From Gracilariopsis chorda (taxonomy: Eukaryota > Rhodophyta > Florideophyceae > Gracilariales > Gracilariaceae): DNA of 64,000 nucleotides. The position numbers and the translations under genes are program-made. The stretch spans positions 62,001-126,000 of the forward strand of contig NBIV01000207.1 of the NCBI GenBank assembly GCA_003194525.1, read 5' to 3'. Positions 50,590 through 63,047 of this stretch are shown here, piece by piece (position 1 is the first letter of the stretch; every line of letters begins with the position of its first letter). The notes beneath the pieces are model-generated. The model was given only the letters and a program-made list of their open reading frames with translations, did no database searches and had not been told where the DNA came from.

Positions 50590-52560
50590 TCTATCTGCTC
50601 TACCGTGCCGCCTAATCCGAATTCACCGAAAGGATCGAGCGCAGGCCCTGCTTCTGCAGCGCCGTGTTTGCGGATGTCCGTTCCGGAGAATGCGACTCAT
50701 GATAAAGATGTCCCGGATCCCCGAAATGCTCCCTCGGTTGCCTCGGAACCTCGAGCGATCTCTCAGTTCAATCTACGTGTTGCAGAGACACCTTTAGTGG
50801 TTAATCGGGTCTCCTAGTCGCCATCGTACTCCATCTTGGAGGCTCAAGTGCGAATTATGCAAGCTGTACATGGCTAATTGTTGGAGGATCTACACAGCTT
50901 TCGACAAAAGGTCAATGACGCCCAAGTCAGGCATGTGTGTGGAAACATTCGTCTCCTTTTTCGTGATATCAATTCCATTTTAGAAAGTCTAGGCTGGCCC
51001 GCTGCATTTGCGGAAGAGTTCAGGGCCCTCCAAGAGGATTAACGTGTCAATAAGAGACGTTTAGCTGCTCGCTTGGAGACTTTGGAAGCGATTATCCACA
51101 TGGACGCTGAACCCGCCGACAAGGATGCGGGTTCACATCATTCCGATCATCATTTGCTGACTCGTCCCTGTCCGCAAGGCTAAAAAGGAATTTGATATCC
51201 AATCGATTCCTCAGGTTCAGATTCTTATGATAATGGCCTGTCCAAGTCGTCGGAAGGTGAAGCCAATCACCGAGCGTCTTGGAGAACCCGTTCCAAGGCC
51301 GCATTTGCCTCTCTCAATGTAATCCTTACCCAGGAGAAGGGCCGCCGACAACTTGGGTTAAAAGGGATCAAACCTACGAATCCGATGCATCGGAAGTTTT
51401 TATCATATCGATACTATCGACTGGACGATTCTTCGTCGGAACGCACCTCCCAAGGAACGGGAATAATTAAGGGCTGTATTTATCGTATAGGTCTCGTTCT
51501 CATGAAGAAGCTTTTGGGAGAAGATCCTATACTTATACTAGATTTCATTACGAAGTATTTTCAGGAGGCCTATGTTCTCGGAATGAGCGAAGCGCAGGCA
51601 TATATCTCGCTGCCGTACTTCTTGTCGGGCTTTGCCGAATATAAATTCAATTCTGTTCGAGAAACCACGAGAGCCTTGGAAGGAGGAGTTAGTTGCTGAC
51701 CTGAAGCCATTTAGAACCTGCTAATGTCGCATGCTACTAACAACGCGATTCAGAATGCGATTCTGGCTCTCCGCGATACGAAACAGAAGTCCGATGAAAG
51801 GGAGATTGTATATTCAACACGTTTGAACTAGGCGTTCCAGAGGTGTGGTAATGTTTACTCCGCGCAGAAGCGGTGCACCATTTTCATTCATGGTTTGGAT
51901 CCTTCTAGTCGAGCGCTAGTTGCGCGAAGCCTTGAAGAAAAAAGGAAGATGTCCTACCTGGAGCTCGTTATGTACTCCCAGGCTGAGCGTGACACAATTC
52001 GTGCTCGATGCGGCCTAAAGATTCAAACGAGGACCACCGGGGCTCTTCTTATTGATGGCTCGACGCCGTCATCGTCTCTTGGTCACCAGGGTATCGCTCA
52101 TGCGGACTTTGACAATATCCAGTTTCATGGAAGTGGCCCAGACTCGCTGGTGACGGATGGATTTCCGTCAACTTTGGTTGAAAGTACGGAAGCGGATGCA
52201 AAGCTTTACGTACTGATAAACCTGGTACTGGCTCGTCCTCTCTCGCTTCCGCGAATAAAATTGTTTGCGTTAACCGCCCTGGTTGGAAAGACGTGCAGCC
52301 ACGTCGTGTGGACATTGCGACAAACCGATTCCTCGATAATCTGCCATCTGTCATGGGTGTTATCGTTTTGGTCACGTTGCACCACGATGTGCTCTCCCAG
52401 CTCGTGAGTTCTACATGGTTCCTGGTAACTACAAGGATTTGTCAACTGCTGATAAATTGCGGGTCCTGGGTCTGATCTACGAATGGGCAAGGGTATACTT
52501 CTATCTCCAGCGTTCTGGAACCCCGGTGTAAACAACATCGGGGCAGAATTCTGGTGCTCA
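50590..52560 (+). pseudogene. gag of the third gypsy element (broken)
   Basis: Frames in pieces: Pro/Ser-rich N-terminal part (to 50817), coiled-coil part (50820-51180), a capsid-like part with YRYYRLDDSS (51385-51699) homologous to the second element, and a CCHC zinc knuckle CHGCYRFGHVAPRC (52349-52390) in a frame broken by a stop just before it. Confidence 0.75.
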
Positions 52561-52699
52561 AAAAGAGCAAAGCGCGCCAACGCAGGGGAATCAGTCGGTT
52601 TCCCAGAACGGAAGAAGTCCGCCAAATGAAGTAAATGCACCTCCAAAAAACTAATCTTTTGAGTCTCCCCTACGGGAGAGGCGTCTTCTTAGCCGACGT

Positions 52700-53457
52700 T
52701 GAAGACGTCTGAAGCACCCTTGCCTCGCTTCCCAGTCACTATCCTGAATAGGAAAAAGGCTCAAACCGGCGCTGAACCGGAACACCTCGCGGTTCTGTGT
52801 CTTGCGTGGATACGGTCCCGTAATATCCGTTTCCGAGATCGAGTCGTTGTGGCGGCTAAGAGGAATCATAAGGTATATGCCCAACTTGGCCTTTAACACA
52901 AGTTCATAGTTAGACATTTATCTCGTTTGGACACATGTGCCGCCCCGAACCTGATGAATTCAGACTTCATATCTCCCCATCTCTGGGCTCATGGTCGAGA
53001 ACCTCCAGCATTTGATATCACTGATGCGAACAAAAAGCCATTGAAAACGGTTGGGTATCTACCTCTGTCAGTTCGATTAGGTAACTTTTTTGTCCAGCTC
53101 GAGTTTGTGGTGTGCAATTCACTGGCTCCTCCATTAATTCTTGGATGTGATTTCTGTGATCGAATCGTCCAACGGATTCGCCTGCGAGCGCGATTGGTGG
53201 AAATGTAAAATGGATCTCTAGTTCCTATTGTCAGGACGCCGCTGAAGCGGGCTACGCGAAAGCAAGTTCCATTGCCTCCTGCCCAGGAAGTTCCCGATAC
53301 TTCCCTTGCTTCAACGAAGATTCGACTTGATAAGTCAACTACCGTACCTCCGGATTCCCAGGTGTGGGTGACCGCTGTTTCTAAACCACATGGCGTTCGC
53401 GTGTTACCGCCACTTCCCTCGCTGTACGACCAGCGTCAGCTCGCGTTAGCAAATTGA
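52700..53457 (+). pseudogene. Protease region of the third gypsy element (broken)
   Basis: LSRLDTCAAPNLM (about 52919-52958) is the protease active-site region with DTG changed to DTC. LILGCDFCDRIV follows near 53140. The spacer up to LYDQRQLALAN matches the second element at 36700-36740. Confidence 0.75.
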
Positions 53458-53564
53458 GTCGGTTCCGTGAAGCCGGATAAACCATTCAAAGTACTGGATG
53501 CTAACTTTGGCCAAACTCCGAAAGGTTTCGTCAAAAAACCAAGTACTTGGAGCCAAGCATACAA

Positions 53565-54067
53565 TGCCCAATCCTTGAGATGTTTTCCAGTTTCGGTGCT
53601 TAGCTCAACAACAGCAGTCGACCTTTTCAAACGTTCGTAACGTGAAACCATCTGAGAGCTAGTAGATGCCATTTTCAAGACACAACACCGTAGCCTGGAA
53701 ACTTTGGCAAAATACACGATGCAACCTATCATGAATCCGAATTGTTGTTAGAGCGGAGCGGGTGTTTTCCTCGTGCAGTATCTTGTACAATCGAGATAGT
53801 AACGGGGCGCGAGGGGTGTCAGCAAGTGCCCTGAAAGGCAGGCTACGGACTGTTTTGGGCGCAAGCGTCTCTTCGCTACGACAGGAAGCTCTTCTCTAAA
53901 GAGAAGCTTCTTAATCCCAAAATTGCTCTGCTCCCCTTCGAAGTTAAGGAACGGCGTAGGTAGCAGTATATTTATTGTGTCAATGCGCGCAGCGCCGGCG
54001 GTAAACGCTGGTATGAGTGGTGCAAATTCACCTCAGAACACTACCATAGGCAAATGACACATCAACA
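53565..54067 (-). repeat. 3' LTR of the copia element
   Basis: Same length as the other LTR and clearly homologous, with many substitutions. On the minus strand it begins TGTTGATGTGTCATTTG and ends GGATTGGGCA. A purine-rich CGAGGGAG directly precedes it on that strand. Confidence 0.85.
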
Positions 54068-54299
54068 CTCCCTCGATTTGTACCCTAGCATCTCTGCAAC
54101 AACCACGGAGATTTTCACGAGTCTTCATGAGCTCTATTGCAAAGCAAAATTGCTAGGCTCGACGAAAAAGTGTGCGGCTTTGACATTCGGGTGACGGCGT
54201 ACTCTATAGGTATCTATCGAGGAGATGCCAAGCAACGTGATAGTGACACATGAAGCTCTTTGACAGTTAATGGCGAACTATCTACTGCTCGAAAGTGAT

Positions 54300-55627
54300 A
54301 TCTAACCTTCCCATTTCTAGCACATATCGCAACGCTCCTTGATGCATGAATTTGGTAAGTCCATCTGCAATGTTATTCGAGCTTCTCACAAACTCGATAT
54401 CAGATATCGCTCCCTGGCAATGCCTAACACCATTCTCTTTTCAAAATTTCGGGAACCTTTAGAGATGACATCAAACAACGACTTCCTATCCGTCAGTCAT
54501 TGGAATGGAACCTTTTTCCCAGTAAGTAACTGCAGTTCGTCGGATAATGTAGCGGTAATGTCAAACAGATCGCTAAACACAATTACCTCTCCAGACATAG
54601 CAGATCGAGTTACTCTTCTTGACTTGTACGACTTGAAACAAATTGGAACGACTGCACCACTTGCGTCTCCAATAAAACAAATATGTCCAAATTGAGAGGA
54701 CAAATCAGCATTGTTCGCAAACGATGGGTCTTAGAAACCAATGATTCGAAGCGTAGTAATATCCGAAGGAAAGAAGCGCAGAGATACGTGATGGGTCTTC
54801 GCATACCCAACAGCATGGTTAAGTTGTCTAATAAACCTTTCACCTTCCTTTTCGAACATCAGTTCTGTCACTTGCGCCAGTTGAGATATCTCAAAGAGAT
54901 AATCGGGTCTTGTATTTGAAGGCCATGCTAATCTCATTCAAACTGAGCGAAACGCCTTGAAGCTAGATGAGGGTTTCAGCTCTTCGAGCTTTCGGAGATA
55001 CGTATGCTGATCCTAAATGATCGTCCCACTCTGATCAAGGTTAAGCGACAAGCCTGTAAACATACACGGAAGGTGTTGATCTGCAGCCATGTCGAAACGC
55101 TTTCGGGTAAGGTGCGCAGTCTCCTGGAAGTCTTAATTACTAGCACGCAGTAGATCATCGACGTATCCTCCTGATAAAGCTTTTAGCAGAACTTCCTTCA
55201 TGAGGATATAAAGCGCCGGGTCCGAAAGTAGCGGCTTCATACACAAATCTCTGGTATGATGCAGGTCAAGTGTGCGACGCCAAAGATCACCTGACTCAGA
55301 ACGCCTATACACGGGTTTAAGGAGCTGCAAACACTGAGATGGGTTGAGCCCAAACTCAGGTACAGGCTTGCTGATGAAGATATCTCGTGCTAACGGTTCT
55401 GAAGATAGAAGATAGACCTGATGCACATCAGATGCCCATACATCGAACCCTAAGATCGTCGCCAGTGCGAGCAACAGACGAATTGACTGAGGTTGAAGTG
55501 TTGTTGTAGAATGTACCATCATCTGTTTCAATCGGTCCTGATGGCCTCCTATGACGTATCTTGCCTTGTACTCAACCTTTACGTCTTCAGTTGACTTGAT
55601 TTCTAACACGAATCTTCCAAGAAGCAC
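54300..55627 (-). pseudogene. Reverse transcriptase and RNase H of the copia element (broken)
   Basis: RT: YKARYVIGGHQDR, TLQPQSIRLLLALATILGFDVWASDVHQVYL and YVDDLL (55133-55627). RNase H: IGDASGAVVPICFKSYKSRRVTRSAMSGE (54497-54703), with LRYVLEMGRLD-type ending near 54320. Several frameshifts. Confidence 0.85.
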
Positions 55628-55673
55628 GTTCCCATCCGTAGGAATTTCCTCTCAGAGAATCACTTTTAACGTA

Positions 55674-57434
55674 CTACGCCTTCGTCATCGCTTTCGAACT
55701 TGCTCGGGGATTTTTCTTTTCAATTGTCTCCGTCAAAAGGAACTCTTCGTCTACCGGGGTAGCAAATGAGGAAAATGAATCCCTTAGTTCTGAGAAAAAG
55801 GAGTTTGCAAGCATCTCCAGCTCATAGTACCGCTTCACTTGTGCGAGGCTGAATGGATTTGCGCCACTAATGTGCTCATCCTGAACATAGACAAGCTTAT
55901 TCGTTACATCTATTGCACTGATCATGAATGGTCCAAGCCATTCTCCTATTCGGCTGACCACGACTTTCTCTCTCCAAACCAAAACGTTGTCTCCGACCTT
56001 ATAGCTCATGTCGGCAGCTGCAGTTGTCTTATGCTTCAATGCACGATTCAATCGCAACAATGACATATGGTTTTGCATCTCCAACCATGCAGCGTTGGCA
56101 ATCTTCGATCGGCGAGCTACAGATCCCCGTTGGTCTGGAGCTTCTGATCGAATATAAACCTGGGGAAACTCACCAAACACAAGGGATGACGGAACGAGTC
56201 CCTCCGGCCTAAGGTATCGTTCATCGCCTTAACCGAAGCGCCGAGGGCATACTCCGGCTTCACATTGTCGTTTTGAGCAATTAGCTTTCGATAAGTTTGA
56301 CGGAGTGGTTGGTGATAGCGTTTGCCGATTCCTAGGCTTGAATGAGCTTCTACGCCGGTTCGATCTACCTCAACAATGGTTATAGTGGCAATATTGATAA
56401 ACAAAGGGCCAAATGCACTTCCTTGGTATACCAGCATTCTGTTTGGCAGTCCAGTGTATATTGATGCCCAGCCCAAGAGAATCTTACGCCATATTGTCAT
56501 CTTAGAACTTAGAAACGTCCGGAAGAAAAACAGCAGCCGAGAAGTACGTCCCTTCATCAATGATGTGTAGGATAGGTTTTCCGTCAATGTAAATGATATC
56601 TATGAACACCCGTTCATTGACCCGCACATTTTCAGCACCGATTGAGACGCTAAATCTTTTTGGCGCACTCTGTATCCTTTGGCAGGGAGCACAACGTTTG
56701 ACGATATCCTTCAGGGCCGCCAGAGTCTCCGGCGTTGCTTCTTCAGGTCGGGCTCTCTTCAGCAGGTAGAAGAGCTTTTCTGCCGAGGGATGGAAGAATT
56801 GGCGATGTAGTTCGTACAGCTGTGTTTTTGTATAAAACAATTGCAGGTATAGCATCATGTGCAAAAAGAAATGTCCACTTCTGGCACGATACATCGGTAG
56901 AAACCATTCATCCGCGTAGTCTTCGGACCCATCCTTTAGCGTAACTGGGATACGCTTTGTTAGACGATTAGAGACTGTATCGGCAGTCAGGGACTCCCGG
57001 TGTAGCACATCCATACCATTAAGTGCAGGAATGTCGGCACTCACAACATCCATCTCGACTAAGATCGGCTTGGTACCGCTCGGTGTTGCTAGGGGTAAAA
57101 CAATCCTTCCAATTGGGTTGAAACTGGCATCAGCGAACCTGAATCGAATGTCTAAAAAGGCTTTGCCAAGTTTTGGCAATCGGAGCTTGTTCTTTGCAAA
57201 TATTCTTCGAAGTTCTTTGATTCCGATTACTGAACTCGGAGCTCCAATATCAACACAGAACCCATCCAAACGAGAGCGAGGGCCACCTACTCTTAGATCT
57301 GTAGCGTGAATGTGAGTTATATTCAAATTGAGAACGCAAATAATTTCTTTGTGCCTCTGATGAGTAGTTCTGTTTGAAGCCATCCAACGTGCTTGGCGAC
57401 GAAGTAGAGGCTGATACCCCCGTCGCCCTAGCAA
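55674..57434 (-). pseudogene. Protease and integrase of the copia element (broken)
   Basis: Protease: FCVDIGAPSSVIG (57200 region), where the usual D-S/T-G is D-I-G. GAG-pre-integrase zinc region: HRQFFHPSAEKLFYLL ... CAPCQ (about 56690-56810). Integrase core begins VFIDIIYIDGKP; its later part continues in other frames to 55674, with a VGDNVLVWREKV-type C-terminal segment. Confidence 0.85.
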
Positions 57435-59256
57435 AAATCCTTCTCATCACTCAGGTTACTCGGATATTGATCCTTACTCATGGCGACTGAGAAATGGTTG
57501 ATATACCACTCCTTATCAGCTCTCTCCATGTATTCTGCGAGGATCTTCTCGTCCTTGGTGAGCTCGTCAAAGATGCAAATTTCTTCGGTGTTGTGGTCTG
57601 TCTCAAAATTTGGATCTGCACCCTCTACGGCACTGACACCATCAGATACCTCTCCCTCTATTGTGAGTACGAGGTCTGAGATGATGTGGGTTGCCGACTC
57701 ACCATTACTCATTTGCTGACGAACGTTGTCCTGGATGGCACCAGGATTGCATCTGTGCCCTGGCTTCCAAGCTACATGGCACTTGTGGCATTCCTTACGT
57801 CTGCAGCTTTCTTCGAACGTCCTAGGCCGGGTGGAGAGTCGGCGGGGATCTCCAGTTCCACGACCAGAATACCTCGAGTCGTTGTGCTGAGGGTACTTAC
57901 TTACAAACTTCGCATCACGTCCGTATCGCTGGTACAAATTATCCTTCTTGCACCAGATGTGTGTCCGCAGTTTTGGTTACATTCTTGATTTCTTCTTCCA
58001 GTTGCAGGCTTTCCCTCAAGGATGTGATAAAACCGTTGAAAGAGTACTTGAAGTAACGATGTTACTTATAGGTGCCTTGCACAAGGCATATCAAGCACTG
58101 CATTACGAAGATAACCAGTCTTGTGGGCTTCAGAGCAGAAATGTAGAGGGCTCTGAGGCGAACGTTCCTCGACTAAGGTTACGGCTTTTGTCAAACCTTC
58201 CGCGAAGGTTGTAATTTCATTTTCGGACTTCAAATTTTCGATTCGTAACGTCTTCAGCATACTATAGACTTGAAGTTGTCGGGTGTTGCTATTATACTCG
58301 GTAAGCATGAGCGTTGCCATATCATCAAAAGCTATATCATATTTAGCATTTTTGAAGAAAAAAGTACGAGCTGAGCAATTGAGGATGTTCACGAAATCGT
58401 CGGTCTTTTGAGCTGCACTCAAACGATGCTGGCGTGCTCATACTTTGTAGTCCCGAAGACTAAGCTCGATTGACTGCTTCAAGTCACCAGTAAATCGGTT
58501 GTCCTTGAAGTGCTGGAGGACATAGTTTGCCTTTTGCGTGCCATCTGAATGTCCATTACCTCATCTCTGAGAACCTTCGTTAAGCCTTCTAACTTGACAA
58601 GACGTTTTTTCATTCGTTGGTACACTTCGAACCGGAACAGAAGAAGGCTGCGGGAGAGCACGAGAGCTAGTTTGAGCAACAGCTTCGGTATTTCCTGGTA
58701 GAGATGATCGGTTCAAACCAGCAACTTTACGTGGAGTCATACCTGATAATCCATGATTTGGAACGACTACAGTATCACTGAACAAGCGCAATGCCGAACG
58801 ACTACGGCGGTAGAAGTCCACACCAGTTTTTATGGTGTCTAAAGAAGCATCAAGCAGGTTCATGAACCAAATATGTTCCATCAGAGACCTGTTATTTGCT
58901 TCATGTGACTCCAAGTGCAGAGAGGACACCAAACCTTCTGAAACATTTTGAAGCTCATACAACTTCGCAGTATCTCTAAGAAGCAGTACCGGGAACAATG
59001 GGGGGCTTAAAAAGTTTTCTGTTAACGTGCTTTCCGGTGGAGGCATGAAACTTTTGAGCATCGTTTCGACTTCAGATTTACGAGATGTATTTAATGCATT
59101 AAGATTGTTTGCTTCATCTACCACTGGGTACATTGTGAGAGCATTAAACGCGCAATCCTTGAGATGTTTTCCAGTTTTGGTGTTTAGCTCAACAACAGCA
59201 GTCGACCCTTTCAAACTTTCGTAACGCGAAACCGTCTGAGAGGGGGTTGATGCCAT
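57428..59256 (-). pseudogene. gag of the copia element, start codon inside the LTR (broken)
   Basis: ATG 59256 (MASTPSQTVSRYE) lies inside the 5' LTR. The frame reads across the LTR border to a stop at 58561; later pieces include 58066-58422 and a zinc knuckle CHKCHVAWKPGHRC (57428-57937). A gag start within the LTR is known from yeast Ty1. Confidence 0.8.
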
Positions 59257-59651
59257 TTTCAAGACACAAAAATGTAGGCTGGATACTTTAGCAAAATACA
59301 CGACGCAACCGATCACGAATCCGGATTGTCGTTTGTACGGAGCGGGTGTCGTCCTCGTGCAGTATTTTATACTGTCAAGATAGTAACGGGGCGCGAGGGG
59401 TGTCAGCGAGTACCTAGAAAGGCAGTCTACGGACTGTTTGGGGCGCAAGCGTCTCTTCGCTACGACAGGAAGCTCTTCTCTAAAGAAAAGCTTCCTAAAC
59501 CCAAAACTGCTCTGATCCCCTTCGAAGTGAAGGAACTGCGTAGGTAGCAGTATATTTATTGCGGAGATGTGCGCAGCGCCGGCAGTAAGCGCCGGAGTGA
59601 GCGGTGCGAATTCACCTCAAAACACTACCATCGACAAATGACACATCAACA
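59149..59651 (-). repeat. 5' LTR of the copia element
   Basis: 503 bp. On the minus strand a TATAAAATA box lies at 59371-59363, about 107 bp upstream of the gag ATG at 59256. The box is mutated in the other LTR. Confidence 0.85.
59363..59371 (-). promoter_or_regulatory. TATA box of the copia LTR
   Basis: TATAAAATA on the minus strand, correctly placed to drive gag from a start near 59335. Confidence 0.6.
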
Positions 59652-59973
59652 GAAAGACAGCCACTAGGATTACAGGGTATCGAGGGGTATGAACTTCTTA
59701 CTATGAAGGGGTAATCCTTCCCGTGTCTCTGCTTCAGCGTTGCAGACTCTGCAGCAGGTGAAGCAATCCCTTTGTCAAAAATTTTACAACTTATCTCTCT
59801 TGAGTGGAAGGGAGAAGGGTGGGGGACGGACTCTGCCTGCACGTCTTGCGAAGAGCGCAAGGGCATTCGAGGTAACAGAAATATGGTGACACGCCACCGA
59901 GTTCAGAATACACATGCCAGGCATAGTGATTTGTTGAACGATAGTCTCGAGGTCATAAAGACGACAGGTTGAT

Positions 59974-60017
59974 GTGAAAAGTTACGGAAAGTCAAGTGAA
60001 AAGTTACGGAAAGTCGA
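59974..60017. repeat. 22-bp tandem repeat, two copies
   Basis: GTGAAAAGTTACGGAAAGTC plus two bases occurs twice in a row with only the second-last base differing. Confidence 0.85.
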
Positions 60018-61325
60018 ATGTGCTGAGCATTCAGCTGTGCACCTGGATAAGGATTAACATTGAGGTTGTGCGTCGATTTTGGAGGTCTATTATCGTGGTT
60101 GTTTTTTTTCCCAAGCGCATCCTACACGATTTGCGTTGATGTGACTCATAAGCTATGTGTCAAGACGCATCAGCCAACCGCTTCTCGAGGGAAGGCTGTC
60201 AATATTAGTTTACGTTGCTACCATTGGTAAGTTAGTCGATAAGAAAATGACTGCGCTCCTGCACCATCGTTTTCGGGTGCTGCAACAACTAATCGACAAG
60301 CAACGAATGTTGTCACTCAGATATGTGTCACCACCTCTAGTACCTCGTGGTAATAATTTATCATACGCCTCCCAGTCGGCTGCACCGGGTATCTCTCCCG
60401 AAAACTGGACGCACCGGAAATGTTTCAGCGTTTGGAAGCAAATCGCGGGCTCTTTTGCGGACTCCGGAAGTACCCTAGCTGTGTGGACTCGTTATCGAGG
60501 CGTAGATCATAAAACGTGGAACAAAAAATGTTGTCCGCATTTCCAGCATTAATCGTGTCTTGTTGCGTGTGCGGTAGAAAAGCACGGGGCGATGACCCAT
60601 TCGAAAGCAGCGTTGGACGCGACACGCTTTGTGCGGCGCGCCGTTGCCGTTTTATAATATAGAGGGCGTCCGCCCTAGCCACGGAAGCAGTCACGTGTGC
60701 ACCAACGGTAAGGCGGACGGTTTGAGTTGTGGGATGGGGGGGGTGAAGGTTGAGATAAACGCGTGATTGGGTGGAAATCAGCTCCACTTGGCAATGCTCC
60801 TTCTTTTGTATGTGTGTTTTGCTCATAAGTCAGTTTGCACGGCACACGAAGACAGTGCGCAGTTTGTATGTGCATCGCCAAACGCAGCGAGACTCGAGCC
60901 GTTTGAACCTTGAGCCGCCGTGCAGGCAGGAGGTGGACGCTCCATGACAGCTTGTTACAATGTGCAGCGGAGTGCACACTAGGTGGGGGGGACTTGTACT
61001 ACTCGGAAGTACCCGGAAGGGTCAAAAAGAGGGGCGAGAGGTGACGGTGGCGCTCATATAGCTGTGGCGTATGATGGGAGGTGAGCATCGAAAGAACGTT
61101 TGAAACTGTTATGGACCGGCGGAAGTATAATCGGTGCGGCGTTATTTTGAACCGTGACCAACTGCTCACGGCGGTGTCGGCGGAATGTCACTGTGATCTG
61201 TTGGCTTATCGCCATTCCTTCCGTGACGGTGCGTCTTTGCCATATGCGCACCGGTGCATCGGCAACCCTTCTTGCTAGTGAATCACGCTGACACACCCCC
61301 CCCTTGTGCGCTAGCGGGGGGGTCA

Positions 61326-61346
61326 GCTCAGCCCGGAGGGCTGAGC
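61326..61346. repeat. Hairpin, 9-bp stem
   Basis: GCTCAGCCC, loop GGA, GGGCTGAGC. It lies beside a C-run/G-run pair (61295-61322) that can form a further stem, in the 3' flank of the zinc-finger gene. Confidence 0.8.
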
Positions 61347-61591
61347 CACAGTTTACTGTGGTCACTTTCCCACATCGTAGCCGATTGCGCAAGCGCTCGA
61401 GCCCGTGAAGCGCCCGTCAAGCAGCAACCACGCCCTTTGCGGTGCGAAAGTATACAACGGCAGTGATGCGTAGCTCGCGCTGCGAAGGGTGAGGCTAGCT
61501 GGTGACAGAAGGCAGCGCTACGCCAAAGGGCACGTGGTGCTGCCTTTGTTTTGTTCACGGTTTTTACCATGTCACGCACTATGGCTTCGAA

Positions 61592-62620
61592 CTAGGCAGC
61601 TGTGTTTGACGAACTGTCCACTACCCCGCTACGTGCTGGTGAAGCCAGAAAAACCGCAGCATTTACAACCCTCACTTTGTGATCATTATCCAAATGCTCC
61701 AGCGCAACCTTTCTCTCGTAGAACCCGGAATTGCATAGCACACAGGAGTAGTTGAACTTCTTGTGCACTGACTTTATGTGGTTCTGTAGATGTTCCTTCC
61801 TGCCAAACGTTGAGTTGCAATGTTTGCACCCAAACACCTTCCACTTCAAGTGTATGGTGTCCATGTGCCGCAGCAAATGATGCTTCTGCCCGAACGCTTT
61901 TTCACATTCATTGCAAACAAAAGGCCTGATTCGTTCATGCACCGTAAGATAGTGCTTCTCGTAGTCAAACTTTCGACTGAAACGTCCTGAGCACGTGCTG
62001 CAAGCGTACGGTTTGGGATGTTCGTCACTCATGTGCTCCTTTCGCACTTTCTTCGTTTCAAACCTGCGCGGGCAGAACTTGCAATGGTACTTGAAGGGAG
62101 AACAATGATCCGTTCGCAACCGTGCCTCAGACGTAACTGCATTCCCGCCCGCTGCTTTTGACACAACTTTCTTGAAATCCGTAGTATTCGACGGCGGTAG
62201 CGTGTGGTTCTTTGGTCTTCCACGAGAGCGTTTCACGAAGATCGGTGCTTCGTTTCGCACCGCATCTTGAGGGGTATGAAAGCAAGTGGCAACATTGGCA
62301 CCACTGAGCTCTGGAAAGCACAAGTCCGGCTGCACATGCGGACGTGGAGACAAACGTAGGTCCTGTGTGCTGTGGGGCCGAGCCTGAAGCGAATGGCAAC
62401 TGTCGCCCGAGATAGATGATGATGTAAACGCACTGGACCCCCATGTACCGGAGTCCATACAAGTTTCCATGGTTGCGTGTCCCTGCTTCGTGCTATAGTA
62501 CATTCGAGATGTGTGGATTGGGGGCAGTAGCTGAGCGTCTGCTTTGTCGCACTGAGAACCATCATCACACAGTACAGGGTTGAGCAGATTCTGCAACGAT
62601 ATCAAACGGCTGCTGGCCAT
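61592..62620 (-). CDS. C2H2 zinc-finger protein, five fingers with AT-hook-like motif
   Basis: 342 residues. Five C2H2 fingers lie at about 178-201, 205-228, 234-257, 263-286 and 291-314, each C-x2-C-x12-H-x3/4-H with the usual aromatic spacing. Linkers are only partly of the TGEKP type. An AT-hook-like RSRGRPKN (131-138) precedes them. The N-terminal 130 residues are Ser/His-rich without a known domain. Likely a sequence-specific DNA-binding nuclear protein; targets unknown. The start is the first ATG of the frame. Confidence 0.8.
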   Translation of the reverse strand: MASSRLISLQNLLNPVLCDDGSQCDKADAQLLPPIHTSRMYYSTKQGHATMETCMDSGTWGSSAFTSSSISGDSCHSLQARPHSTQDLRLSPRPHVQPDLCFPELSGANVATCFHTPQDAVRNEAPIFVKRSRGRPKNHTLPPSNTTDFKKVVSKAAGGNAVTSEARLRTDHCSPFKYHCKFCPRRFETKKVRKEHMSDEHPKPYACSTCSGRFSRKFDYEKHYLTVHERIRPFVCNECEKAFGQKHHLLRHMDTIHLKWKVFGCKHCNSTFGRKEHLQNHIKSVHKKFNYSCVLCNSGFYERKVALEHLDNDHKVRVVNAAVFLASPARSGVVDSSSNTAA

Positions 62621-63047
62621 GCTGCGTATGAGGTTCGTGCAATCGGACGGGGCTGGAGCATACGGCTAGTCGCGGTAAATACGATTCTTGAAAGAACACT
62701 TTGGAAGCAGTAGTACCAGAAGGAGACGGTGTCGGAGTGGGAATGGTTTTTCGCTTTGTATTTCGCTGCAATGCCTACTCGAGGAAAAACGCCAGTGCAT
62801 AGCTCATCGAGATAAGTGTTAAATACCGAAAGCGTTCGAAGTACGAGGGCTGCAGCGGTGCCAAGGTATCCTCCGATACTAAGTTGCTTCGTAACTTGCG
62901 CTGACGTCCGAGCCTTTATTTTCTTGTGCAAATTCGAGTGTCCATCTTCAGGTACCGTTGGTACTTGGGTTTTTACTTACGACTGAAGTGCAACGCCCTC
63001 AGGGAGGGATTCTTGGTACTTGATTGTTTTCCCGATATTATCGGTTG
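62621..63047. other. Upstream region of the zinc-finger gene
   Basis: 427 bp with an unconvincing 109-codon minus-strand frame (62602-62931) overlapping the gene start. It presumably holds the promoter. Confidence 0.35.

Larger units (their letters stand above)
49454..53564 (+). mobile_element. Third gypsy element, 5' part only
   Basis: LTR-like sequence is followed by gag and protease closely related to the second element, then cut off by the copia element at 53565. No RT, integrase or 3' LTR of this copy appears on the far side of the copia element. The copy was therefore truncated or rearranged. Confidence 0.75.
53565..59651 (-). mobile_element. Ty1/copia retrotransposon, degenerate, minus strand
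   Basis: Two 503-bp LTRs (59149-59651 upstream, 53565-54067 downstream) flank gag, protease, integrase, RT and RNase H in that order on the minus strand. Integrase before RT defines Ty1/copia. The frame is broken in many places. It sits inside the third gypsy element on the left, but the right flank is not gypsy, and no target duplication is visible (TACAA left, GAAAG right). Confidence 0.9.
59652..61591. other. No recognised gene; short repeats
   Basis: Contains a 131-codon plus-strand frame (60157-60552) without known motif, a two-copy 22-bp direct repeat, a 9-bp stem hairpin at 61326-61346 and C/G runs. The right end is the 3' flank of the zinc-finger gene. Confidence 0.4.
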
